In this document: piece by piece, positions 24,904 to 32,284 of the stretch
Layout of the letters: the number at the start of each line of letters is the position of its first letter
Numbering within the stretch: the stretch's first letter is position 1
NCBI GenBank assembly: GCA_011525755.1
Contig: WYBS01000031.1
Span: 1 to 42,258 of the forward strand
From: Planctomycetaceae bacterium
GTDB taxonomy: Bacteria > Planctomycetota > PLA2
DNA length: 42,258 bases
Direction: 5' to 3'
Translations under genes and position numbers: made by a program
The notes under the pieces: generated by a model
Told to the model about the DNA's origin: nothing
Database searches by the model: none
The model's input: the letters and a program-made list of their open reading frames with translations, nothing else

Positions 24904-26229
24904 ATCACGCGACGCGACGCGCTCAAGGGCGTCCTGCTCGGCGGCGCCGGCCTCGCGCTCGCGGGCGGCCTCGGCCCGCGGCTGCTCTTCGCCGACGACG
25001 TGCGCGGGAGCCCGCGCGCGCGATCCGTGATCCAGATCTGGCTCTGGGGCGGGCCCTCCCACATCGACACGTTCGACCCGAAGCCCGCCGCCGGGCGCGA
25101 CTTCTGCGGCCCGCTCGACAAACCGATCCCGACGAACGTCGACGGCGTCGAGATCGGGCAGCTCCTGCCGCTGCTCGCGCAGCGCGCGGACAAGTACTCG
25201 ATCATCCGCTCGATGACGCACGGCGTGAACGGCCACGAGACGGCGAGCTACATCACGCAGACCGGTCACACGCCGGGCGGCAAGCGGCTCGTCCACCCGG
25301 CCGTCGGCGCCGTCGTGTCGCTGCTCCGGGGCGTCGACCGCGGCTACAAGGGCGAGATCCCGCCCTACGTCGTGATGACGAAGGCGCTCGGCCGCTTCTC
25401 GGAGTCGGGCTTCCTCGGCCTCAAGTACAAGCCGTTCGTGACCGGCGGCGACCCGAACCAGAAGGCCTTCGCGGTCGAGGGCATCGTGCAGCAGGGGGTC
25501 ACGCGCGAGCGCCAGGAGGCGCGGCGCAAGCTGCTCCACGAGCTCGACGCGCTCGGGCGGGCCATGCCGCACGACCTCCGGTTCGAGGCGCTCGACCGCG
25601 CCGAGGAGAAGGCGTACGAGATGATCCTCGGCGACGCGGGCAAGGTCTTCGACCTGTCGCGCGAGCCCGACGAGATGCGCGACCGCTACGGCCGCAGCAA
25701 GTTCGGGCAGTCCTGCCTCACGGCGCGGCGGCTCGTCGAGGCGGGCGTCCCCTACGTCGCCATCAACTACGAGGGGTGGGACACGCACAAGCGCCACTTC
25801 GAGGCGATGGCCCGCATGCTGCCGGACATGGACCGCGGCATGTCCGCGCTCCTCGCGGACCTCGCCGAGCGCGGCCTCCTCGACACGACGGTCGTCTGGT
25901 GGGGCGGCGAGTTCGGGCGGACGCCGCGCGTGCAGTGGGGCGAGCCGTGGAACGGGGGGCGCGGCCACCACGGCGCGTGCTTCACGCACGTCGTCGCGGG
26001 CGGCGGGTTCAAGGGCGGCCGCGTCGTCGGGAGAAGCGACGAGACGGGCGAGGCGGTCGCGGAGCGCCCCGTGCACCCGCGCGAGCTGATCGGAAGCATC
26101 TACGAGCTGCTGGGCATCGACCCCGTTGGCCCGCTCCCGAACCCCCTGGGGCTCGACCTGCCCGTGCTGCCGGCCGCCGCGGAGGGGGCTCCGGGGGCGA
26201 GCCGCCGGCTCGGCGAGATCCTCGGATGA
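24904..26229 (+). CDS. DUF1501 family protein with Tat signal but no canonical start codon
   Basis: About 441 residues if read from 24904. DUF1501 proteins belong to the alkaline phosphatase/sulfatase superfamily and pair with DUF1549/1553 proteins; most have a twin-arginine signal. Here TRRDALKG followed by LLGGAGLALAGGL is a clear Tat signal, yet no ATG, GTG or TTG precedes it in frame as far as could be checked (about 240 bases back). The nearest plausible codon is ATC at 24904, directly before TRR. The first canonical start is GTG at 25000, which would remove the signal and yield 409 residues. Downstream motifs are WLWGGPSHIDTFDPKP, SMTHGVNGHE, INYEGWDTHKRHFEAM and WWGGEFGRTP. It begins 16 bases after the upstream stop, and its own TGA overlaps the next ATG. 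Either ATC initiates, or a sequence error hides the start. Confidence 0.88.
   Translation: MTRRDALKGVLLGGAGLALAGGLGPRLLFADDVRGSPRARSVIQIWLWGGPSHIDTFDPKPAAGRDFCGPLDKPIPTNVDGVEIGQLLPLLAQRADKYSIIRSMTHGVNGHETASYITQTGHTPGGKRLVHPAVGAVVSLLRGVDRGYKGEIPPYVVMTKALGRFSESGFLGLKYKPFVTGGDPNQKAFAVEGIVQQGVTRERQEARRKLLHELDALGRAMPHDLRFEALDRAEEKAYEMILGDAGKVFDLSREPDEMRDRYGRSKFGQSCLTARRLVEAGVPYVAINYEGWDTHKRHFEAMARMLPDMDRGMSALLADLAERGLLDTTVVWWGGEFGRTPRVQWGEPWNGGRGHHGACFTHVVAGGGFKGGRVVGRSDETGEAVAERPVHPRELIGSIYELLGIDPVGPLPNPLGLDLPVLPAAAEGAPGASRRLGEILG
26184..26197 (+). repeat. G-rich 14-mer repeat copy (in DUF1501 gene)
   Basis: Exact GGGGGCTCCGGGGG near the 3' end, read as EGAPGA. Confidence 0.8.
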
Positions 26230-28493
26230 GGATCCTTCCCGCACTCCTCCTCGCGGCCGGCCTCGCGGCCGCGCAGGGCGCGCCCGACCGGGGCCGGCCG
26301 TACGTCGGCTACCTCTGCGCGGCGGGCGGGCGGCGCGGCGAGGTCGTGCGCATCGTCGCCGGCGGCCAGAACCTGCGCGGCGCTCGCGGGGTGATCGTCT
26401 CGGGCGCCGGCGTGCGAGCGACGGTCGTCGGCACGGCACGCGCGCCGTGGCTGCTGTCGTCGGACGACCGCGGCCTCGTCGCGCGGTACCTCCGGCAGCT
26501 CGCGCGCCGGCAGATGGAGACGGGGGGGCGCCGGGGGCAGGCTCCCGATCCGCCCGAGGGCATGCCCGACCTGCCGCTGCTCCGGAACCCCGAGGCGCTG
26601 ACGCCCGCCGAGCTGCGGCGGGTCGCGTACGAGTACGTCGATCCCGCGCGGCGCTCGCAGCTGAGCGCGCAGATCGCCGAGACCGTCGAGCTCGAGGTCA
26701 CGATCGACGCCCTCGCGGAGCCCGGCCGGCGCGAGCTGCGCCTGCGGACGCCCGCGGGCCTCAGCAACCCCGTCCCCTTCGAGGTGGGCACGCTGCCGGA
26801 GTCCACCGAGCGCGAGCCGAACGACTACCGCACCGCGCTCCAGCCCCCGGGCGAGGTGCCGTGCGTGTTCAACGGCCAGGTCACGTTCAAGGACGTCGAC
26901 CGCTTCCGCTTCCTCGCGAAGCGCGGCCAGAGGCTCGTGATCGAGGTGCAGGCGCGGAAGCTCGTGCCCTACGTCGCCGACGCGGTGCCCGGCTGGTTCC
27001 AGGCCACGCTCGCGCTCTTCGACGAGGCGGGCAGCGAGATCCGGTTCGTCGACGACGACCGGTTCGATCCCGACCCGGTGCTCCTCTTCGAGGTCCCCTT
27101 CGACGGCTTCTACGAGATCGAGATCCGCGACGCGATCTACCGCGGCCGCCTGGACTTCGTCTACCGCGTGACCGTGGCGGAGCGGCCCTTCGTGCGGTCG
27201 ATGTTCCCGCTCGGCGGGCGCGCGGGCGCGGAGACGACGGCGCGGCTCGACGGCTGGAACCTCGCGCAGAAAGAGGCAAGGCTCGACACGGCGCCGGGCG
27301 GGGACGCGATCCGCGCCGCGGCGTGGATGCGCGGCGAGCTGCGCTCGAACGAGGTCGCCTACGCCGTGGGCGACCTCCCCGAGGCCGTTGAGGAGCGCCG
27401 CGAGCTCGCGCCGCCGGTCGTCGTCAACGGGCGCATCGGGAAGGCGGGCGAGGTCGACCGCTTCCATTTCGGGGGGCTCCGGGGGCAGGAGATCGTCGCC
27501 GAGATCCGCGCGCGGCGGCTCGGCTCGCCGCTCGACTCGCTCGTGCAGATCGTCGACGGGGCGGGCCAGGTCGTCGCTTGGAACGACGACCACGAGGACA
27601 GGACCGCGGGCCTCGTCACGCACCAGGCGGACTCGTACGTGCGCGCGACGCTGCCCGCCGACGGGACCTACGCCGTGCGCGTGCGCGACGCGCAGGGACG
27701 CGGCGGCCCGGAGTACGCCTACCGGCTGCGCGTGGGCCCGCCGCAGGGGGACTTCGCGGTGGTCGTGACGCCCTCGGGCATCAACGTGCCGGCGGGCGGC
27801 ATCGTCCCGATCACGGTGCACGCGGTGCGGCGCGACGGCTACGCGGGCGAGATCGACCTCGCGCTCGAGGGCGCGCCGGAGGGCATGGCGCTCGGCGGCG
27901 CGCGGATCCCCGCCGGCTGCGATCGCGTCCGCATGACGATCTCGGCGCCGCCGGAGCGGCGCGGGCGCATCGAGCCTTTCGTGCTGAGGGTCCGCGCGAG
28001 GGCGACGATCGACGGCCGCACGGTCGAGCGCACGGCGATCCCGGCGGACGAGAGGATGCAGGCGTTCGGATTCACCCACCTCGTGCCGGCCCAGGATCTC
28101 ATGGTCGACGTCCTCCGGTCGGGGAGGCGCGCGCCCCCGATGCGGCTCGCGACGGAGGGCCCGGCGCGCATCCCGAGGGGCGGAACGGTCGAGGTGCGCG
28201 TCGTCGCGCCCGGTCCTCCGCAGCCCGACACCATGGAGGTGACGTACTCGCTCGACGCGCCGCCGGAGGGCGTCACGCTCGCGGGCGTGCGGGCGGAGCG
28301 ACAGGGCCTCGTCCTCGTTCTCGCGGCCGAGGGCGGGAAGGCGCAGGCGGGCCTCGCGGGCAACCTGATCCCGGAGGCGCGCGTGGAGATCGTCCCGCCG
28401 GCGCAGGAGGGAGCGGATCGGCCGCGCCGGGCCGCCCAGCAGCGCCGCGTCGTGACCGTGACGTTGCCCGCGGTGCCCTTCGTCATCGACTGA
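26226..28493 (+). CDS. Exported protein with PPC (pre-peptidase C-terminal-like) domains
   Basis: A 755-residue secreted protein. Signal peptide about 1-16 (PALLLAAGLAAAQ). Two PPC-type beta modules are visible. One lies at about 195-320: EREPNDYRTA, then FNGQVTFKDVDRFRFLAKRGQRL, LALFDEAGSE and DGFYEIEIRDAIYRG. The second lies at about 395-500: NGRIGKAGEVDRFHFGG, GQVVAWNDDHED and ADGTYAVRVRDAQGRGG. Further beta-sandwich regions follow (GAPEGMALGGARIPAG, about 545-560). It lacks a catalytic domain and is probably a cell-surface adhesion or binding protein. Such genes commonly trail DUF1549–DUF1501 pairs in Planctomycetota. Its ATG overlaps the DUF1501 stop (ATGA), so it is the last gene of the coupled cluster. 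It contains an exact (27472-27485) and a variant (26524-26537) copy of the G-rich repeat. Confidence 0.9.
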   Translation: MRILPALLLAAGLAAAQGAPDRGRPYVGYLCAAGGRRGEVVRIVAGGQNLRGARGVIVSGAGVRATVVGTARAPWLLSSDDRGLVARYLRQLARRQMETGGRRGQAPDPPEGMPDLPLLRNPEALTPAELRRVAYEYVDPARRSQLSAQIAETVELEVTIDALAEPGRRELRLRTPAGLSNPVPFEVGTLPESTEREPNDYRTALQPPGEVPCVFNGQVTFKDVDRFRFLAKRGQRLVIEVQARKLVPYVADAVPGWFQATLALFDEAGSEIRFVDDDRFDPDPVLLFEVPFDGFYEIEIRDAIYRGRLDFVYRVTVAERPFVRSMFPLGGRAGAETTARLDGWNLAQKEARLDTAPGGDAIRAAAWMRGELRSNEVAYAVGDLPEAVEERRELAPPVVVNGRIGKAGEVDRFHFGGLRGQEIVAEIRARRLGSPLDSLVQIVDGAGQVVAWNDDHEDRTAGLVTHQADSYVRATLPADGTYAVRVRDAQGRGGPEYAYRLRVGPPQGDFAVVVTPSGINVPAGGIVPITVHAVRRDGYAGEIDLALEGAPEGMALGGARIPAGCDRVRMTISAPPERRGRIEPFVLRVRARATIDGRTVERTAIPADERMQAFGFTHLVPAQDLMVDVLRSGRRAPPMRLATEGPARIPRGGTVEVRVVAPGPPQPDTMEVTYSLDAPPEGVTLAGVRAERQGLVLVLAAEGGKAQAGLAGNLIPEARVEIVPPAQEGADRPRRAAQQRRVVTVTLPAVPFVID
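27472..27485 (+). repeat. G-rich 14-mer repeat copy (in PPC gene)
   Basis: Exact GGGGGCTCCGGGGG, read as GGLRG in this frame. A near copy, GGGGGCGCCGGGGG, is at 26524-26537 in the same gene. Confidence 0.8.
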
Positions 28494-28573
28494 GGGGCCG
28501 GCCGGTTGCACCGACGAGGTCGCGTTGAAGGTGCGCAACGTGCCGCGCCGCAGCGACCCCGCGACGGATGGCG

Positions 28574-28579
28574 TATCCT
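28574..28579 (+). promoter_or_regulatory. -10 element for a leaderless start (thioesterase gene)
   Basis: TATCCT lies 7 bases before the ATG at 28587, with no Shine-Dalgarno sequence. Confidence 0.6.
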
Positions 28580-28586
28580 CGGCGGC

Positions 28587-29042
28587 ATGCCCGACGAACG
28601 CGCCTTCCAGGACTACTACCCCGACGACGTCGCGCACTGCTACGGCTGCGGGCGTCTGAACGAGAAGGGCCTCCACGTCCGGAGCTTCTGGGACGGCGAC
28701 GAGACGGTCTGCCGCTACCTCCCCGCGCCCCACCACACCGCGCTTCCGGGCTTCGTCTACGGCGGCCTCATCGCGTCGCTGATCGACTGCCATGCGACGG
28801 GCTCGGCGGCTGCCGCCGGCTACCGCGCGCAGGGCCGCGCGATGGACACGGAGCCCGCGCTCCGCTACGTAACCGCGGCGCTCAAGGTCGACTACCTCGC
28901 GCCGACGCCGCTCGGCCCGGAACTCGAGCTGCGCGGCACGATCAAGGAGGTGAAGGGGCGCAAGGTCGTCGTCGCGGTCTCCGTCCGCGCGAACGGCATC
29001 GAGACCGCGAAGGGCGAGGTCGTCGCCGTCCGGCTGGCCTAG
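28587..29042 (+). CDS. PaaI/YiiD-type hotdog-fold thioesterase
   Basis: A 151-residue cytoplasmic protein of the hotdog fold. Marks are the N-terminal CYGCGRLNEKGLHV segment (18-31, typical of PaaI-like family members), PGFVYGGLIASLIDCHATGSA (54-74, the hot-dog helix with the catalytic acidic residue region) and the strands VDYLAPTPLGPELELRGTI and RKVVVAVSV. It should hydrolyse an acyl-CoA thioester; substrate unknown, though the nearby hydroxybenzoate-type cluster makes an aromatic acyl-CoA conceivable (inference only). It has its own promoter 94 bases after the PPC gene. Confidence 0.9.
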   Translation: MPDERAFQDYYPDDVAHCYGCGRLNEKGLHVRSFWDGDETVCRYLPAPHHTALPGFVYGGLIASLIDCHATGSAAAAGYRAQGRAMDTEPALRYVTAALKVDYLAPTPLGPELELRGTIKEVKGRKVVVAVSVRANGIETAKGEVVAVRLA

Positions 29043-29072
29043 TTCGGGGGATGGGGCCCGGGGAAGGGGGCA

Positions 29073-29975
29073 TCAGGAGCCCCCGCCGGCCGTCGCGGCC
29101 AGCGCGGGCAACGCGTGCTTGAGGAACGCCTCCATGACCGGGGACACGTGCTTGTCCGCGTGGCGCACGAGGTAGATCGGCCTCCGGAGCCGCATCCCCG
29201 ACACCTTGAGCCGGACGAGGCGGAGGCGCGAGCGGCCGGGGAGGCCGTGCACGGAGATCGCCGAGATCCCGACGCCCGCGGCGACGAGCGCCTTCACGGC
29301 CTCCGGGCAGCCGAGCTCGATCGCCCTCTCGATGCGGACGCCGCGCTTGCCGAGCCACGACTCGACGAGCCGCCGCGTGGCGGACCCCTTCTCGCGCACG
29401 ACCCAGAGCGCGCCGCGCAGCTCCTTCGGGTCGATCCGCGGCCGCCGCGCGAGCGGGTGCGACGGCGGCGCGAAGCAGACGACCTCGTCCTCGAGCACGG
29501 GCTCGAGCCGCAGGTCCTCGTGGGCGAGGTGCGCGCCGACGAAGCCGAGATCGAGCTCGTTCCGGAGGATGCGCTCCTCGATCCCGAGGGAGTTCTCGAC
29601 CGCGTACCCGAGCTCGACTCCCGGGTAGCGGCGGTGGAAGCCTCCCATGATGCGCGGCAGGAGGTAGAAGCCGGGCGTGCTGCTCGCGCCGACGCGCAGC
29701 GAGCCGTGCTCGACCGACCGGACCGCCCGCACGGCCTCGGCCGATCGCTCGATCGATCCCAGCAGCCGTTCCGCCTCCGACGCGAGGACCCGCCCCGCGT
29801 CCGTGAGATGGAGCGACTTCCCGAGCTGCTCGAAGAGGCGCACGCCGAGCTCCGCCTCGAGCTGGCGGATCCGGCGCGAGACCGCGGGCTGGGTCAGGAA
29901 CTCCTCGCGAGCGGCCTCGGTGAAGCTCCCGTGCCGGCGCACGGCGAGGAAGGTCCGGAGCAGCTTGGGATCCAT
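29073..29975 (-). CDS. LysR family transcriptional regulator
   Basis: A 300-residue regulator. The winged helix-turn-helix is at 1-60 (LLRTFLAVRRHGSFTEAARE, then TQPAVSRRIRQLEAELGVRLFEQ) and the effector-binding domain at about 90-295 (GSLRVGASSTPGFYLLP, LDLGFVGAH, VAAGVGISAIS). It resembles the CysL/CbbR/YwfK subgroup in the GASSTPG strand. The start at 29975 gives the standard MDPKLLRTF beginning; a 54-residue upstream extension is unconserved and was rejected. It diverges from a TauE/SafE permease, the usual target layout for autoregulated LysR genes, across a 76-base AT-rich spacer with a candidate operator. Confidence 0.94.
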   Translation of the reverse strand: MDPKLLRTFLAVRRHGSFTEAAREEFLTQPAVSRRIRQLEAELGVRLFEQLGKSLHLTDAGRVLASEAERLLGSIERSAEAVRAVRSVEHGSLRVGASSTPGFYLLPRIMGGFHRRYPGVELGYAVENSLGIEERILRNELDLGFVGAHLAHEDLRLEPVLEDEVVCFAPPSHPLARRPRIDPKELRGALWVVREKGSATRRLVESWLGKRGVRIERAIELGCPEAVKALVAAGVGISAISVHGLPGRSRLRLVRLKVSGMRLRRPIYLVRHADKHVSPVMEAFLKHALPALAATAGGGS

Positions 29976-30012
29976 GTGCCAAAGTTCTCCGCATGGTTTC
30001 CGAAGAAAGATC

Positions 30013-30027
30013 GCATTTTCATTATGC
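30013..30027. promoter_or_regulatory. Candidate LysR operator/promoter between regulator and permease
   Basis: The only AT-rich patch in this part carries GCAT-N7-ATGC (30013-30016 and 30024-30027) and a CATTAT/TATGCA -10-like stretch (30020-30029). It is shorter than the classic T-N11-A LysR box, so the match is tentative. Confidence 0.4.
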
Positions 30028-30051
30028 ATCAGCCGGGGGGACCCTGTCTCC

Positions 30052-30822
30052 ATGGGCCTCGCCCTCCTCGTGCTCGCGCTCGGGCTCCTCGGCGGGATCG
30101 CCTCGGGCACCCTGGGCGTCGGCGGGGGCATCGTCATGGCCCCCGCGCTGCTCTACATCCCGCCGCTCCTGGGCGCTGGCGCGTTCAGCGTGAGGGAGGT
30201 GACGGGACTCACGATCGCGCAGGGCCTCCTCGCGTGCCTGTCCGGCACGCTCGGGCACGGGAGGCGCGGCTGCGTGAGCCGGAGGCTCGTCCTGACCATG
30301 GGCCCCGCCATGATCGCCGGCGCCCTCGCGGGCGCGGCGATCTCGAGCCTCGTGGCCGGACGGGCCCTGCTGCTCCTGCTCGCGGCGCTCGCGGGTGCGG
30401 CGGCCGTGCTGATGTGGCTGCGGAGGCCCGAGACCGAGGACGGGGGCGGGTCGCTGAACGTCCCGCTGGCGGTCCTGCTCGCACTCTCGGTCGGGTTCCT
30501 CGGAGGGATGGTCGGGCAGGGGGGATCCTTCCTCCTCGTGCCGCTCATGCTGCACGTGCTCCGGATCCCGACCCGCGTCGCGATCGGGAGCAACCTCGCT
30601 CTCGTCCTGCTCTCGTCCGCGGCGGGCCTCGCCGGGAAACTCGCCACGGCGCAGGTGCCGCTCCTCGCCGCGGGGATGCTCGGGATCGGCACGGTGCCCG
30701 GCGCGCAGGTCGGGAGCGCGCTTAGCCACCGCATGCCCGCGCGCGCCCTCAGGACCGCGCTCGGCGTGGTGGTCGGCCTCTCGGCCCTCGCGCTCGCGGC
30801 CGACGGCCTGGATCCAAGGTGA
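30052..30822 (+). CDS. TauE/SafE family (DUF81) sulfite/anion exporter-type permease
   Basis: A 256-residue polytopic membrane protein with about eight hydrophobic helices in two similar halves. Diagnostic glycine-rich turns occur in each half: GIASGTLGVGGGIVMAPALL (about 15-34) and FLGGMVGQGGSFLLVPLML (about 148-166). TauE/SafE proteins move sulfite, sulfonates or organic anions out of or into the cell. The divergent LysR regulator and the coupled DUF1259-like gene suggest a small substrate-responsive unit. The ATG at 30052 was chosen as the first start giving a complete helix 1. Its TGA overlaps the next GTG. Confidence 0.92.
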   Translation: MGLALLVLALGLLGGIASGTLGVGGGIVMAPALLYIPPLLGAGAFSVREVTGLTIAQGLLACLSGTLGHGRRGCVSRRLVLTMGPAMIAGALAGAAISSLVAGRALLLLLAALAGAAAVLMWLRRPETEDGGGSLNVPLAVLLALSVGFLGGMVGQGGSFLLVPLMLHVLRIPTRVAIGSNLALVLLSSAAGLAGKLATAQVPLLAAGMLGIGTVPGAQVGSALSHRMPARALRTALGVVVGLSALALAADGLDPR

Positions 30823-31079
30823 GGCGGAGGATCGAACATGCGTGGAAGGACATGGTCACGATGATCATGGGCGACACGTGCCTTCGCCGCGAGGAGCTGC
30901 AGCAGGCGATCGACGGCTACCGGAGGAACGGCATCCGCATCGTCGCCATCCACAACCACATGCTCGGCACGAACCCCGAGCTCATCTTCTGCCACTTCGC
31001 CGCGGATGGCGAGGCGGTGGAGCTGGCGCGCGCGGTGCGCGGAGTCTGGGAGAGCCTCGCGCCCGGGAAACCGCAGTGA
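30819..31079 (+). CDS. Single-lobe DUF1259 (LppY/LpqO-like) small protein
   Basis: An 86-residue protein whose residues about 14-80 match one half of DUF1259: IMGDTCLRREELQQAI, then GIRIVAIHNHMLGTNPELIFCHF and an AVELARAVRGVWESL helix. Known DUF1259/LppY-LpqO proteins carry two such lobes in about 280 residues and are exported. This one has one lobe and no signal peptide. The IHNHMLG motif with two His could bind metal or a small ligand. GTG at 30819 overlaps the permease stop by 4 bases, so it is translationally coupled; an in-frame ATG at 30852 would trim the first 11 residues. It may be a cytoplasmic accessory protein of the permease, or a fragment of a former full-length gene. Confidence 0.8.
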   Translation: MRRRIEHAWKDMVTMIMGDTCLRREELQQAIDGYRRNGIRIVAIHNHMLGTNPELIFCHFAADGEAVELARAVRGVWESLAPGKPQ

Positions 31080-31112
31080 CGCGGCGGCGGCGCGGGGGGC
31101 GCGCGCGCGTCC

Positions 31113-32270
31113 TCACACGCACTTCGCGAGGATCGCCATGTCGGCGTCGTACGACTCCGGCGACAGCGGCCCGAACGAGAAGCGGATCATCGGCCCGAGC
31201 GGCCCCTCGTCCCCGCGGCGCCGCATGTCGCAGAGACGTCCCGGCAGGATGCCCGCGTTGTGCCGGAACAGCCGCTCGTTGAATGTGTCGCCCGTGAGCT
31301 CCCCCGGCAGCTTCGCCCAGTGGTAGAAGCCGCCCGTCCCCGTGAAGAGCTCGAGGCCCAGTCCCCGGAGCCCCTCCGCATACCTCTTCCGCTGCGCGCC
31401 GAAGAACTCCGCCACCGCGTCGCGCGCCCTCCGCACGCGGTCGAGCCCGAGCAGCTCGGTCACGTAGAGCTGCGACGCGCGGGAGACGCCGCCCATCCCG
31501 AACGTCGAGTAGTTGCGGAGGATCTCGATGTGCCGCTTCGCGGCCACGCACCATCCGACGCGCATCCCGGGCACCTGGAGCCCCTTCGTCGCCGCGCCCA
31601 CCACGAAGAGGTCCGTCTCGTCGATGTCCTTCACGTACCTTAGCGCGCTCTCCGGCCCGGGGTCGCCGTAGAACTCGTACGCCTCGTCGAGGAGCGCGCC
31701 GCGGCCGGCCGCGGAGTAGTGCTCCACGAGTCGTCGCAGCTCCTCGCCTCGCGTGGCGACGCCGGTCGGGTTGCACGGGTTGCTCTTCACGAGGAAGCCG
31801 CCGCCGTGGTCCTCAAGGCGCGGACGAAAGCGGTTCCCGAGGTTGCTCGGGATGATCCCGAACCGCCGGCGGAGCACGTTGAGCAGGTCCCAGTAGGGCG
31901 TGTACTCCGTCTCCTCGATCGCGACCGTGACGTCGTCCTCGAGGAACGCGAGCACCGCGAACAGCGCGGGCCGGCCGCCCGCGAACACCGCGACGTGGTC
32001 CGGCGCGATGCCCGCGCCGTAGAACTCGTTGTAGTAGTCCGCGATCGCGCGCCGCAGCGCCGGCTGCCCGTCCGCCTTCGGGTACATCCGGTCGGCCGCG
32101 GTGATCGCGATCCGGTCCGGGAGCGGCGGCCCCCCCGGCAGCTGCGTCGTGATCGGGTACCCCTGCGCCCACGGGTGCGTCCCGGGCTCGCCCATGTAGG
32201 TACCGGTCGCGCCGGCGAAGCGGAAGAGGGTCTCGTACACCCCCATCGGGGGGAACTCGCGGAGGATCAT
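31113..32270 (-). CDS. PLP-dependent aminotransferase (class I/II fold)
   Basis: A 385-residue fold-type I enzyme. PLP-binding features are NPCNPTG (164-170), LLDEAYEFYGD (193-203, pyridine-nitrogen Asp D195), the Schiff-base Lys K229 in GAATKGLQVPGMRVGW and an Arg in the C-terminal MIRFSFGPL strand for the substrate carboxylate. Length fits class I/II aminotransferases. Substrate cannot be told. Its promoter TAAGCT overlaps the TAA stop codon of the upstream ABC-F gene, and the ATG follows 8 bases later, so it is probably transcribed independently as a leaderless message despite the 11-base gap between the genes. Confidence 0.9.
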   Translation of the reverse strand: MILREFPPMGVYETLFRFAGATGTYMGEPGTHPWAQGYPITTQLPGGPPLPDRIAITAADRMYPKADGQPALRRAIADYYNEFYGAGIAPDHVAVFAGGRPALFAVLAFLEDDVTVAIEETEYTPYWDLLNVLRRRFGIIPSNLGNRFRPRLEDHGGGFLVKSNPCNPTGVATRGEELRRLVEHYSAAGRGALLDEAYEFYGDPGPESALRYVKDIDETDLFVVGAATKGLQVPGMRVGWCVAAKRHIEILRNYSTFGMGGVSRASQLYVTELLGLDRVRRARDAVAEFFGAQRKRYAEGLRGLGLELFTGTGGFYHWAKLPGELTGDTFNERLFRHNAGILPGRLCDMRRRGDEGPLGPMIRFSFGPLSPESYDADMAILAKCV

Positions 32271-32278
32271 GGGCCCGG

Positions 32279-32284
32279 AGCTTA
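32279..32284 (-). promoter_or_regulatory. -10 element overlapping the ABC-F stop codon (aminotransferase gene)
   Basis: Minus-strand TAAGCT (32284 to 32279) uses the TAA stop of the ABC-F gene as its first half and ends 8 bases before the ATG at 32270. Confidence 0.55.

Noticed and set aside
28506-28586. Earlier start for the hotdog thioesterase
   Set aside because: The upstream codons read Arg-rich sequence without family similarity, and TATCCT sits 7 bases before 28587.
29976-30137. 54-residue N-terminal extension of the LysR regulator
   Set aside because: LysR proteins begin a few residues before the helix-turn-helix. The extension is unconserved and would cover the divergent promoter.
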